This document shows positions 26,931 through 34,724 of a stretch of DNA of 34,724 nucleotides, piece by piece. Location of the stretch: NCBI GenBank assembly GCA_025201865.1, contig MU602890.1, forward strand, positions 1,860 through 36,583, in the 5' to 3' direction. The stretch is from Ramicandelaber brevisporus (Eukaryota > Kickxellomycota > Ramicandelaberales > Ramicandelaberaceae). The stretch's first letter is position 1. Each line of letters opens with the position of its first letter. The position numbers and the translations under genes were made by a program. The notes beneath the pieces were generated by a model that was not told the DNA's origin, did not search any database, and saw only the letters and a list, made by a program, of their open reading frames with translations.

Positions 26931-27728
26931 TTAGGCGGTAGCATTGTCATCAACAACGTCGGGCTTGAAATGATGGCGGGCATTGAAACCAATGAGGATG
27001 GCGCAGGCAAGGATCTCGAGAACTGGATCAAACACGACAGAGAACCATTCTTGGTTCATGACACTTGGGTTCACACCAGCAACGTTCAGTGCGCGAATAA
27101 AAGACTTGATGCAGAACAGGAAAGTCGGAATGCCGCAAATGAGGAAGCGAATGCCATGCTTACCGTTTGTGAAGCCGCTCTTTTCAAACGACTGAGACTT
27201 GTGCACCAAACCTTCAAGGGAATAGAGACGGAATGAGACAATGCCGGCAACGACGAGGACAGCAAAGAATAGCCATGCACTTGCCTGGCGCAAAGAGGTC
27301 GTGTCGGTCGAGAAGGCGGCAGAGGCAGCGTAGATGCCCATTGCAGAGATAGCGACCAAGAGAAGGTGCACAGCGCGAGAGATGCGAGCAACACGAGCGG
27401 TGCGCTCAGTTTGGCCGTGGATGCGCATGTGCCAGTGAATCAGCAGGTTCTTTATCAGGGCAATGGCAGCAAAGAAGCCAAACAGTGCAAAGACATTGTA
27501 TGCAATTACACTGCCAAGGCTGGCGTGATCAACATTGACGCAGCGAAGAGCATAGGCGACGGTTTTAGCCAAGGTAAAGACGATGAGGTAACCGTAGATG
27601 CCATACGAAAGTGTGCGATAGATGGTGCCGAAGAGCAGCAGGGCAAATGCTACAGTGAGGACGACGCTTATGGGCAGCGTCGGCACCACTTGCGACATAA
27701 ATGATGGCATGTCTGGGACTGCTGACAT
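26931..27728 (-). CDS. Seven-transmembrane protein, probably RTA1-like
   Basis: The protein has 265 aa from an ATG. Seven hydrophobic segments of about 20-25 residues can be placed near 14-36, 46-64, 74-98, 117-138, 150-170, 196-218 and 226-248, with short loops and a basic loop after the third (H-M-R-I-H-G-Q-T-E-R-T-A-R). The last segment begins E-W-F-S-V-V-F-D-P and resembles the E-W-x-x-Y-x-F-D signature at the end of fungal RTA1 lipid-translocating/stress 7-TM proteins, but the rest is too diverged to be sure by eye. RTA1-family proteins are associated with sterol-drug resistance and lipid exchange at the plasma membrane. The gene is convergent with the ODC1-like gene, 124 bp apart. Confidence 0.6.
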   Translation of the reverse strand: MSAVPDMPSFMSQVVPTLPISVVLTVAFALLLFGTIYRTLSYGIYGYLIVFTLAKTVAYALRCVNVDHASLGSVIAYNVFALFGFFAAIALIKNLLIHWHMRIHGQTERTARVARISRAVHLLLVAISAMGIYAASAAFSTDTTSLRQASAWLFFAVLVVAGIVSFRLYSLEGLVHKSQSFEKSGFTNGKHGIRFLICGIPTFLFCIKSFIRALNVAGVNPSVMNQEWFSVVFDPVLEILACAILIGFNARHHFKPDVVDDNATA

Positions 27729-27730
27729 TT

Positions 27731-27796
27731 TCGTGTGTGTGTGTGTGCGTGTATGTATGTAGAGAAAGAGAAAGAGAGGGAGTGTGTGTGTGTAGC
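27731..27796. repeat. GT microsatellite and GA tract in the leader of the 7-TM gene
   Basis: (GT)n at about 27734-27756 and again at 27783-27794, with a GAAA/GA stretch between. This lies directly before the start codon on the minus strand. Confidence 0.8.
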
Positions 27797-27887
27797 GAGC
27801 GAAAGCAGAGTTTGCAGAGTTTGCAAGGTGTGTGTGATTATGACAAAGTATAGTCGGCTGATGTTAGCGTGGTAACCCACATGCACC

Positions 27888-27897
27888 CTATTTATTA
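27888..27897 (-). promoter_or_regulatory. TATA-like box of the 7-TM gene
   Basis: TAATAAATAG on the minus strand, about 160 bases upstream of the ATG at 27728. It resembles the ATAAATAG element before the metalloprotease gene. Confidence 0.3.
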
Positions 27898-28008
27898 TTC
27901 CTGCGCATTGGCCATCAGCTCAGTTCACCCAACACAGACAAAAACTCCGACTTTTGATGGCATCGGGTCCGTAGTGCATTGTTCTCCATAGAAACACATC
28001 TCAATCGA

Positions 28009-28183
28009 CTGTAGAATTAGAAGACTAACAAAGAGTAAGAAGGAAGACCCCTTCCCCCTTCCCCATTGATGCCAAGAGCTGGTCTTGGCGGCAACAGCAG
28101 TTTGCCTTGGCCTTGTGTTCGATTTCATTCAGCAATGTAAGAAAGCACTAACACAACTGTTGATCCGAGTTGCATTCACTCAC
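28009..28183 (-). other. Candidate intron (5' UTR intron of the 7-TM gene or part of a small unannotated gene)
   Basis: On the minus strand a near-consensus donor AAAG/GTGAGTG sits at 28183 and an acceptor TTCTAATTCTACAG ends at 28009. The spacing is 175 nt, almost the same as the ODC1 intron. Splicing in one frame joins two open segments (ending near 27907), but neither side resembles a protein I know. Alternatively it removes a leader intron upstream of the 7-TM start. Confidence 0.3.
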
Positions 28184-28278
28184 CTTTCCTTTTCTTCAAC
28201 TGGTGGTTCTCCAGCCTGATCACCCTGGAGAATCGATAAAAAGTGCAGTGAAGAGGGGCCACCATTGTTAAAATGGTC

Positions 28279-28310
<32 letters not shown>

Positions 28311-28638
28311 ACAGATCAACACAGGATGTTGTACAGCTGCATCCGAGACTATGTGGTTATTTTTTTGAGACGAGAACAAAAAGAGAGGAGAACGAGAGCA
28401 AAGAGGCGGAAGTGCCGCCAGCTTTGACTCGGTCCTTCCATCACTATACAGTTGCAATGTCCGTCAGCACCTGCCATTAGAGGTAAAGTAGGAAATGCGT
28501 AGTATGTTTTTTTTCAAATAAGGTAATCGAGAATGAGGACAAAAAAAGTAAATGAGATTTGAACAAGTAGGATGCTTGTGAGTTTTAATCGTTTGAACGC
28601 AACAAACCAAAGAATAGCAACAGCCGCTTGAGTTCCGC

Positions 28639-29169
28639 TTAATGTGGCTGCTCAAATGCTGCAGACGATGCTGGTGGTGGTGGTGGAGGGCCGCTTGACA
28701 TCGAGGCGGCAGAAGCACCTGGCGATGCCACAAACACCGGCCGAATGATCATTCCGTACAGCTGCTCAGCGCCACGCGTGCTTGGTGCATACAGCCACAT
28801 GACAAACAGCACCTTGAACAGCATGTAGAATGGCACAAAGTACAAGATGATGCCCGAAAAGTACTCAACAACGTTCAAAAAGCTGAACACGACCCAGTAT
28901 GTCAGCCACTGGGTATCGTCGTTTGAAGCTGGCGACTCAATGGCGCGAATGGAGGCGTAGGCGGGGTAAGCCCAGCCGACAACGTTGGTGATAAACGAGG
29001 CGCCAATGTCAAAGAGAATGAAGAGGAACAGCAGGCCGGCCATGGAGGCAACCACGTATGGCTTTGGAGCGCCAGTGTACACCTGGAGCTGGTGGAAGGG
29101 AGTAACGCCGTGAAGACTACGGTCCAACAGGGCATAGTACTGATCGTGAGCCCGCTTCAGTCCGTCCAT
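28639..29169 (-). CDS. YOP1: Yop1/REEP5 family ER-shaping protein
   Basis: The protein has 176 aa from an ATG. It is of the TB2/DP1/HVA22 family: hydrophobic hairpin segments at about 38-75, the Y-P-A-Y-A-S-I-R-A-I-E-S-P motif at about 69-81, then D-D-T-Q-W-L-T-Y-W-V-V-F (84-95) and a second hairpin (about 95-128). The next stretch, L-Y-A-P-S-T-R-G-A-E-Q-L-Y, is the usual C-terminal amphipathic helix. The end is a poly-Pro and Ala/Ser tail. These proteins insert as wedges, oligomerise and keep tubular ER curved, with reticulons and Sey1/atlastin. The length is normal for Yop1. Confidence 0.96.
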   Translation of the reverse strand: MDGLKRAHDQYYALLDRSLHGVTPFHQLQVYTGAPKPYVVASMAGLLFLFILFDIGASFITNVVGWAYPAYASIRAIESPASNDDTQWLTYWVVFSFLNVVEYFSGIILYFVPFYMLFKVLFVMWLYAPSTRGAEQLYGMIIRPVFVASPGASAASMSSGPPPPPPASSAAFEQPH

Positions 29170-29491
29170 CTCTGTCAGTTTGTCTGTCAGTTTGTCTGTC
29201 TGTCAGTTTGTCTGTTGCTGTATGCTGATGTTTCGAATAAACGTTAATCGCGCCAAGGTTCGGTGGGGGACGTGCACTGCACACGAAGTTGAATAGTTTG
29301 TGAAAGCGATGCAAAACAACACGCTCAGAGTTACTCGCAGCTGAGAACACGCACACACAAGCCCCGACAGTCTTGAGAGACACACACTGACATTCACTCA
29401 CACACACAAATCAGCGAATGAACAAAGAGACATTGAACCCAAAAATAAAACGTGACATTTGAATGAGAGGTAAACAAGGATGAACAAAGAA
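29170..29491. other. Intergenic: Yop1 leader and 3' flank of the ABC transporter gene
   Basis: The 322-bp gap holds a TGTC-rich tandem repeat immediately before the Yop1 ATG, CA-rich runs near 29346-29408, and an AATAAA-bearing plus-strand stretch near 29443. No gene is visible. Confidence 0.55.
29172..29214. repeat. CTGTCAGTTTGT tandem repeat in the Yop1 leader
   Basis: About three and a half copies of a 12-bp unit, one with an extra CTGT, start three bases upstream of the start codon. Confidence 0.8.
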
Positions 29492-32368
29492 TTAGTGGGT
29501 ACGCGGCGGCAGCAGGGACACTTCGTCGGCGCTCTGGTTGGGATGGCGCGGTGTATGGTGATTCTGGCTCACAATTTCATCGTCGTCGTCATCGTAAATG
29601 TCGTGGTCGCCGTTTGCACCTTCGTGGCCCTCATCCATATCCTGCAACTTCAGGAACACTTCCTCAAGAGTAGTGATGCTGAGACCAACGCCGGAGATGC
29701 CAGCGTCGTTGGCACGGATGGCCGACTCTACGCGCTCAAACAGCACGGCAAGGGAAGAGGCTGGGACATTCGAGGCGAGACGAACTGTGAAATCAGCCGG
29801 ACCATCCTTGATGACAGTAGCCTGAGAATTGATGGTGGTGCTGACCAGCTGAGCAATGCGGTTGGCCAGCTCGGGGTCGCGAGAGCTCTGCTGAGTCTTG
29901 GAGAAGTGGACACGATAGCCAGAGCCGAGCTTGCGCTTGAGGAACATAGGCGAGCCCAGAGCCTGCAGCTTACCACGAGCCATGACAGCAATGCGGTCAC
30001 CAAGGGCATCGGCTTCAGAGAGATCGTGCGTGGTGAGCACAATGACACGGCCAGGTTTGTACTGCTCAATCAGCTTCCAAACGGCAGCCTTGCTAGCCTC
30101 GTCAACACCGCTTGACACTTCGTCGAGCAGCAAGAGACGTGGATCACCCAGCAATGCAATGGCCAGCGACAGACGACGCTTCATACCGCCAGAGAAGTCG
30201 CCAGCGCGCTTGTCGACGGATTCACCAAGGAGCACGTCGGAGAGCAATTGACGCAGATAGGAATCAAGTTGAGCAGCACCGCCGGCAACGTGAACACCCT
30301 TCACATCAGCAAACAAGCGCATGTGCTCCATGGCGGTCAAAGTCTCGTACAACACATCATGCTGCGGGCAGATACCAAGCATTTGGCGCAGGCGATCTAC
30401 AGCGCCGTAATCAGCATCCTTGGCACCATCCATTGGCAGCTCACGGCCAAACAAACGAACGTGGCCACTGGTTGGCAGCAAGGCGCATGACAGCATCGAC
30501 ACGGTGGTGGTCTTACCAGCTCCATTGTGACCCAGCAAGCACACAATCTGGCCAGCGTGCAGATCGAGATCAAGCCCGTCAACTGCAACCTTGGACTCGT
30601 TTGGCTCAGGCATCTTGCGGAGACCGAGCTTCTGCAGAGGAGTAGGACGCTTGGGATTGCCGAAACGATCGACATTGGTGCCAAACACCTTGCGCAGACC
30701 CTGGATGGTTACAATGTTAGTGTTCTCAGAAGTCAGACCAGACAAATCATCCAACTCGAACAGCTCGGTCTCTTGGGTATTGCCATTGGACAGGCCGAGG
30801 TGCTTAGCGAAGTGGCTACCAAAGGCACCGGAGAGAGATGTGCCTGTTCTGGTGTGCATACGAGCCGATGGAGCAGCGTTGTTGAGTGGATCAAATGCCT
30901 TGGGATGGGAAGAGGATGAGCCAGAGCGCCAGTAGCTGGGCTTGAAGAAGAAGTTCCATGGCATCGGGCGGCTATCGGGACCAGGGAAGAGACGCTGAAG
31001 GTACCAAGCCAGTGCAAGGTAGAGCACGTTGTCCACAGCAAGCATGACGAAACTGCGCACCATGACATCGGACGAGCCCATGTTGCCAAAGGTGACCATG
31101 TACTGAGCAGCGTCAGCCTTGCCAAGGTAGTTGATGGCAGCGCCAAATGGAACGGGAGCAAGCAGCGAGAGAAGCACTTCGCCGGCAACGGATTTGCCCT
31201 GGACAGCAAAGTAGTACGCAGCAAAAAGACCGCAGGAAACAATCATCAAAGGCGTAATCACATTGGGGGCACTCTGCTCATCCTTGGCAAGAGACGCCAG
31301 CATGATGCCGATGCTAGCAGCGGTACCAAGGTACAGCAGCATGAGTATAAAGATGACGCCGAGATTCTGCTTCGGGAATGCCTGCGCATAAACGAGAATG
31401 ATGGCCGTGAGTAGCGACAGCAAGATAGCGACGGCAATCTCAACCAGCCAAATCGACATGATGTATTCAAAGTCTCCCATGCCCATCGCAGTCAATGTGG
31501 TGCGCAGCTTGCGTTTGCGCTCCGATGCCACACGCACCGCAGGATTGAGCCAGGCACTCTGGAATGCGAGGATCATGTAGAATGGCGCAACGATTGCAAC
31601 ATAAGTGGCGCTGAACTGGCTGCCGGTAAACTTGGAGATGGTAACGTACTTGGCCAGTGCATTGCCGAACCAGTTTGCATTGCTGTTGTCGCTTGATGTA
31701 CGGTCTTGTTTGTCGGTTTGCTTCGGCTGGAGCGGGGTGGAGAGAGCAGGGCGGCCAGAGCGACTGTTGTGCACATTGATGAGAGCACGATCAATGTACG
31801 CCTGAGTGGTGGTTAGCAGCATGTCAACTGGGTTGCCCGTGGTGATTGTCGCAAAGTCGGTGCGCAGAGTGTAGCGCACAGATGGACCACCGTCAGCGCC
31901 AGACTTGGATCCAATAGTGGTGGCGTTGTTAAGAACAACGGCAGTCAAAATGCGGGTAGTATTCACCTTGTATTCATTTTCCAAAACACCTGGCGACGCG
32001 AACTTCACAATCTTGGGTGCTGAAGATTCGGAGGCAGATGTAAGTGACGTGAGCTCGGCCATAACGGCATCGATTGTGCTGGCTTCAACAGTCGGATCGG
32101 CAGTAACAGCAATGTGGATGCATCCGGGGCAGTCAACAGATGTCAAAGCTGGCAGAGCAGTCATGACTTGCCCGGTAACCTTGGGACGCGCCGTGATGGC
32201 CAAAATGATTAGGAGAACAAGGAAATAGAGGGGCGTGATGATATCTGAAACAGTCTGAGCAGGTGCACGCATTCGCAGCAGAATGTTTTTGCGAACAAGA
32301 GCCTTCACCTGGCGAAAGCGCGAGAGAGTCGCGGTTGCGCGGTAGTCAAGCGCAGAACCAGATGACAT
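29492..32368 (-). CDS. Half-size ABCA-type ABC transporter
   Basis: The protein has 958 aa with the order TMD-NBD. A first membrane segment at about 40-60 is followed by a large outer loop (about 62-240), which is typical of ABCA. The remaining membrane helices are at about 248-465. The NBD (about 555-800) has Walker A G-H-N-G-A-G-K-T (613-620), a Q-loop region with I-C-P-Q-H-D-V-L, signature F-S-G-G-M-K-R-R-L, Walker B L-L-L-L-D-E and the H-loop T-T-H-D-L-S-E-A-D. The Walker B extension is S-S-G-V-D-E-A where T-A-G-V/L-D-P is usual. The C-terminal regulatory-like region ends with an Asp-rich stretch (around 930). ABCA proteins move lipids or sterols across membranes. Full-size members have two such halves, so this one should dimerise. 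Confidence 0.92.
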   Translation of the reverse strand: MSSGSALDYRATATLSRFRQVKALVRKNILLRMRAPAQTVSDIITPLYFLVLLIILAITARPKVTGQVMTALPALTSVDCPGCIHIAVTADPTVEASTIDAVMAELTSLTSASESSAPKIVKFASPGVLENEYKVNTTRILTAVVLNNATTIGSKSGADGGPSVRYTLRTDFATITTGNPVDMLLTTTQAYIDRALINVHNSRSGRPALSTPLQPKQTDKQDRTSSDNSNANWFGNALAKYVTISKFTGSQFSATYVAIVAPFYMILAFQSAWLNPAVRVASERKRKLRTTLTAMGMGDFEYIMSIWLVEIAVAILLSLLTAIILVYAQAFPKQNLGVIFILMLLYLGTAASIGIMLASLAKDEQSAPNVITPLMIVSCGLFAAYYFAVQGKSVAGEVLLSLLAPVPFGAAINYLGKADAAQYMVTFGNMGSSDVMVRSFVMLAVDNVLYLALAWYLQRLFPGPDSRPMPWNFFFKPSYWRSGSSSSHPKAFDPLNNAAPSARMHTRTGTSLSGAFGSHFAKHLGLSNGNTQETELFELDDLSGLTSENTNIVTIQGLRKVFGTNVDRFGNPKRPTPLQKLGLRKMPEPNESKVAVDGLDLDLHAGQIVCLLGHNGAGKTTTVSMLSCALLPTSGHVRLFGRELPMDGAKDADYGAVDRLRQMLGICPQHDVLYETLTAMEHMRLFADVKGVHVAGGAAQLDSYLRQLLSDVLLGESVDKRAGDFSGGMKRRLSLAIALLGDPRLLLLDEVSSGVDEASKAAVWKLIEQYKPGRVIVLTTHDLSEADALGDRIAVMARGKLQALGSPMFLKRKLGSGYRVHFSKTQQSSRDPELANRIAQLVSTTINSQATVIKDGPADFTVRLASNVPASSLAVLFERVESAIRANDAGISGVGLSITTLEEVFLKLQDMDEGHEGANGDHDIYDDDDDEIVSQNHHTPRHPNQSADEVSLLPPRTH

Positions 32369-33246
32369 GCTGTATGATGAGAGTGAACACTCGACGAAGT
32401 GGGGTGAGGCGGGGGATGGGACGGAGGACGATGCAGAGGCTGAGGATGGTGCTGGAGTGGCTTTTTTACTTCGAGTGGCGGCAGACCGAAGACAATTGAT
32501 GGGTGGATGAACGGATTAATGGACGGATTGATGAATGGATGAATGGGCAGATAAATGGGCAGATAAATGGACGAGCAGACGAGCGGCCGAGGCGTTTTCT
32601 TTAGAGGAACGAGAAAAGTCTTGGCACGCAAGCACCCAGTCGGACTGACGTATGCTTTCCTATTTGCGGAGAGGGGGCAGAGCTAACGATTGGCGAAGCC
32701 AAGGCAAAAAATGGGCCGGCGTGCCAAGGCGAAATTGATATTGTGTGGTTTGGGTTGAGCGTCGATCCGCGATCTTGTCGAGATTGCCGAGGCAGTTTTC
32801 TTTCGACTTGGCGACCGTTTGTTTATGTAAGGCGCTTTGTCGCTTTCGCTAGGAGTGACCCGGATCGGGCTGCGCAGTTTCTGTCTGGTGCTGATGTGCA
32901 TCGTGCGATTCCCGCACTGGCCAGCGGCACAGCCTGACGCAGACTGCTGGTAATCCAGAGAGAGAAGTCTGATTGGAAGTCGGAGGTGCCTCGGCTCACC
33001 TTTAGCGTCAGCTTTACGCTGGATCTTAGCAGCACCGCAAGAGGGCACATTTGGCCGCCAAGGGCTCAGTACTGGCCAGAGACCGCTCGCATCGTCATCA
33101 AGGCAGATGCAATCACAGCCAGAAAAGGAGCAAATGCGCGGATGTCGGCGTGTGTCAACTTGGTGAACTCTGCCAATTCTCTGCAATCTTGTGGCATCAT
33201 CTTTCGTGGACGGCAGCAAAGGAAGAGTTCACACGGCCATTCTGTA
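32369..33246. other. Upstream region of the ABC transporter gene, no gene recognised
   Basis: It holds the ABC transporter leader, a degenerate GGATGAAT/GGGCAGATAAAT tandem repeat (32496-32575) and 600 bp of more GC-rich DNA. Open frames up to 178 codons occur on the minus strand (32683-33219) and shorter ones on plus, but they begin at TTG or GTG codons and show no domain I know. Confidence 0.5.
32496..32575. repeat. Degenerate tandem repeat in the ABC transporter leader
   Basis: Units related to GGATGAAT and GGATTAAT are followed by two perfect copies of GGGCAGATAAAT. Confidence 0.75.
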
Positions 33247-33290
33247 CAGACACGTCGCAGCGGATAAGTATCGTCAATGGGGACGTGTAG
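33247..33290 (+). repeat. Inverted repeat, left copy
   Basis: The reverse complement occurs at 34681-34724 with two differences. On the plus strand it can be read in frame as R-H-V-A-A-D-K-Y-R-Q-W-G-R-V; the inverted copy reads the same except Tyr to Cys, so it might also derive from a coding segment. Confidence 0.9.
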
Positions 33291-33967
33291 GAATGATGCC
33301 TAAATGGACAAACGAACTTTTGGAGCGACTCAATATGCAGGTGTTGATAGAAATTACTCGAGTCATGATCTATACGATAAAGATGATGACACCGTCACTC
33401 TTAAAGCTAAAGCACACTAATACATAGTTCTTTGGAACCGCAGAGCGCGTATCCTTCCCAATGGCGGTCACATTATCACGATACGTGTAGTTTGACAAAC
33501 ACCGCCTTTTGACCTCTCTATATCGCAGAATGGAGCAATCAGGGTGGGAAACTGGTCTAGGAAAAATGCAGTATGGCGGAGAGAAAACGCACTCTCACAA
33601 ATCCTATCCAATTTGCAAATATGAAGCTAATTATCGTAAAGCTGGAACGTGTTACTACTACCCAACTTGTTTTGATGCAATTCTGTGAGAGTCAGCAGTG
33701 AAGTTGGGCTTTAATGTCGATTTGGTTAGTCTTACATGACTGTGTAACCGACCATTTGCTGTGCTGGCGTGCTGGTTCTGTGTTCAGCTGTTCTTCGCTC
33801 TCTTCCCGTTCCAGGTTAGCGTGGCTTTGTATTGTCCCTTTCTGCATCTTCGCATCTTCGTCAATGTCCACTCGGGATTGTCCGGCGGAATATTCCACAT
33901 GTCCCGTCTTGATCACACGTCTCTGTTGGGGAAGGTTCACTCTGGTGTATTTCTGTTCATTGACACG

Positions 33968-33996
33968 TCAAGCTCTGCTCTCGCCATTCAGAAAGA
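33968..33996 (+). repeat. Internal 29-bp inverted repeat, left copy
   Basis: A perfect 29-bp reverse-complement match to 34554-34582; weaker similarity appears to continue for about 25 bases on one side. Confidence 0.9.
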
Positions 33997-34553
33997 TTTC
34001 TTCCTCTTGTACATCACTTTTATCTGACACGTTTAAAATATCAATTCCAAGCAATGCTTCAAACAGTACTATCAATATCGGCCAAGTTTATAATGTTTAA
34101 TTTGATATTTAACGTAATTCTTAATCTCTTGTTTGGCGACATGGAGCAAGTGATATTGGCCGCTGTCAGATTGTTCTTATGGATTGCTATGGAGGAGTTA
34201 ATTAATTGATGTAACATTAGACTATCGGGCCTTATTTCTTGTTTTTTTTTTAATATTTTGTTTGAATAGCCGGTCACGGGGTTTACTAGGAATAAGTGGT
34301 CTATCTTTCAAATCAAGCAGCAATGAATGTCTAAACAGGTGACTGGTATTAATTATATGACCAGGACGGACCAATCGTGAGGATCATTAACATCGAGCAA
34401 GTATATTTCGGATCCGCTCGTACAGCTAACTCAGCAAAACTGAAACTCGGATCCGAAGGTCTGGCTAATTACAACAGAGACTTGTAATTTAAACTGCTAA
34501 CAGTTTTAAAGAAAGACGTTTCAAATAGAAGTAGTATGTGTGAGAGGGAGGAG

Positions 34554-34582
34554 TCTTTCTGAATGGCGAGAGCAGAGCTTGA
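34554..34582 (-). repeat. Internal 29-bp inverted repeat, right copy
   Basis: The partner of 33968-33996. The two copies are separated by 557 bp. Confidence 0.9.
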
Positions 34583-34680
34583 TTCATATCTTCCTTCAGT
34601 TCTTGCTTGCTGTCATTGGTCGTTGGCTGTCATCAAGTGAGGGTGGTTGCATTGGAACGCATTTAAAGTTCCCTCTCCTT

Positions 34681-34724
34681 CTACACGTCCCCATTGACGA
34701 CACTTATCCGCTGCAACGTGTCTG
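34681..34724 (-). repeat. Inverted repeat, right copy (window end)
   Basis: It matches 33247-33290 in reverse complement at 42 of 44 positions and reaches the end of the window. Confidence 0.9.

Larger units (their letters stand above)
27729..28638. other. Intergenic region between the 7-TM and Yop1 genes
   Basis: This 910-bp gap is the largest between recognised genes on this side. It holds the leader microsatellites, the TATA-like motif, the candidate intron, a TGTATG repeat (28277-28310) and AT-rich sequence before the Yop1 stop. No gene can be recognised. Confidence 0.5.
33247..34724. mobile_element. Candidate non-autonomous or decayed inverted-repeat element (open at the right edge)
   Basis: The first and last 44 bases of this 1478-bp segment are an inverted repeat with 42 of 44 matches. 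Both ends start CAGACACG when read inward. The interior is AT-rich, has no long reading frame and holds another inverted repeat of 29 bp. No transposase is visible, so a MITE-like or decayed element is the simplest reading. The right copy ends at the last base of the window, so the true outer limits and any target-site duplication cannot be seen. Confidence 0.45.

Noticed and set aside
27925-28128. 67-codon minus-strand frame with a short hydrophobic stretch, considered as a RAMP4/SERP-like protein
   Set aside because: Only a few residues near the hydrophobic segment look similar and the tail continues where that family ends; a candidate intron overlaps it.
29480-30645. Plus-strand frames of 177-211 codons
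   Set aside because: They are antisense to the ABC transporter NBD, whose Walker A, signature and Walker B motifs are on the minus strand.
32683-33219. Minus-strand frame of 178 codons upstream of the ABC transporter
   Set aside because: It begins at TTG, has no domain I recognise, and its composition is like the surrounding non-coding DNA.
33714-34100. Plus-strand frame of 128 codons within the inverted-repeat element, considered as a transposase remnant
   Set aside because: It has no catalytic DDE-like pattern or domain and a composition typical of chance frames.

Overview
This looks like a stretch of nuclear DNA from an intron-poor, gene-dense fungus, probably an early-diverging lineage; Kickxellomycotina (Zoopagomycota) is my low-confidence guess. 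The evidence for a fungus is a pair of Ssh4/Ear1-type Rsp5 adaptors, an Odc1-type carrier, a Yop1 homologue, a probable RTA1-like 7-TM protein and a plant/fungal-type FPG without a zinc finger. All proteins use the standard code. They often carry low-complexity inserts (Gln, Asn, Asp/Gly, Pro/Ala). Only one GT-AG intron is firmly supported, in the ODC1 homologue. I see no rRNA, tRNA, CRISPR array or intact transposase.

Layout, left to right. Bases 1-809 (-) hold the N-terminal part of a secreted zinc metalloprotease, cut by the window edge. Bases 1155-6404 (-) hold a 1749-aa UBA-UIM-USP protein whose ubiquitin-protease catalytic residues appear to be lost. Bases 7422-7865 (+) encode a RAB5IF/EMC6-superfamily membrane protein, and 8333-8815 (+) the mitochondrial glycine-cleavage H protein. 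Two F-box proteins lie head to head at 9027-10643 (-) and 11380-12807 (+). FPG DNA glycosylase (12935-14095), a GPI-phospholipase-D-like secreted protein (14360-17347), an LCLAT1/AGPAT-type acyltransferase (17920-19392) and an unrecognised protein (19579-20439) follow, all on +. Two SPRY-domain membrane adaptors (20552-22294 and 23076-24848, both -) come next. Then come the spliced ODC1-like carrier (25669-26806, +), a 7-TM protein (26931-27728, -), a Yop1/REEP protein (28639-29169, -) and a half-size ABCA-type transporter (29492-32368, -).

The last 2.3 kb has no convincing gene. Its final 1.48 kb is bounded by a 44-bp near-perfect inverted repeat whose right copy ends exactly at the window end, and it contains a second, 29-bp inverted repeat. 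This is most simply a non-autonomous or decayed mobile element.

The genes are mostly unrelated housekeeping and accessory functions, not an operon-like system. One theme recurs: ubiquitin. The window holds a USP-fold pseudoenzyme with ubiquitin-binding modules, two F-box proteins, two PY-motif Rsp5-type adaptors, and an acyltransferase with an N-terminal PPxY motif that could be a client of a Rsp5-type ligase. Physical linkage is no evidence that they act together. I did not find a clearly new multi-gene system; the best novel leads are the dead USP and the inverted-repeat element.
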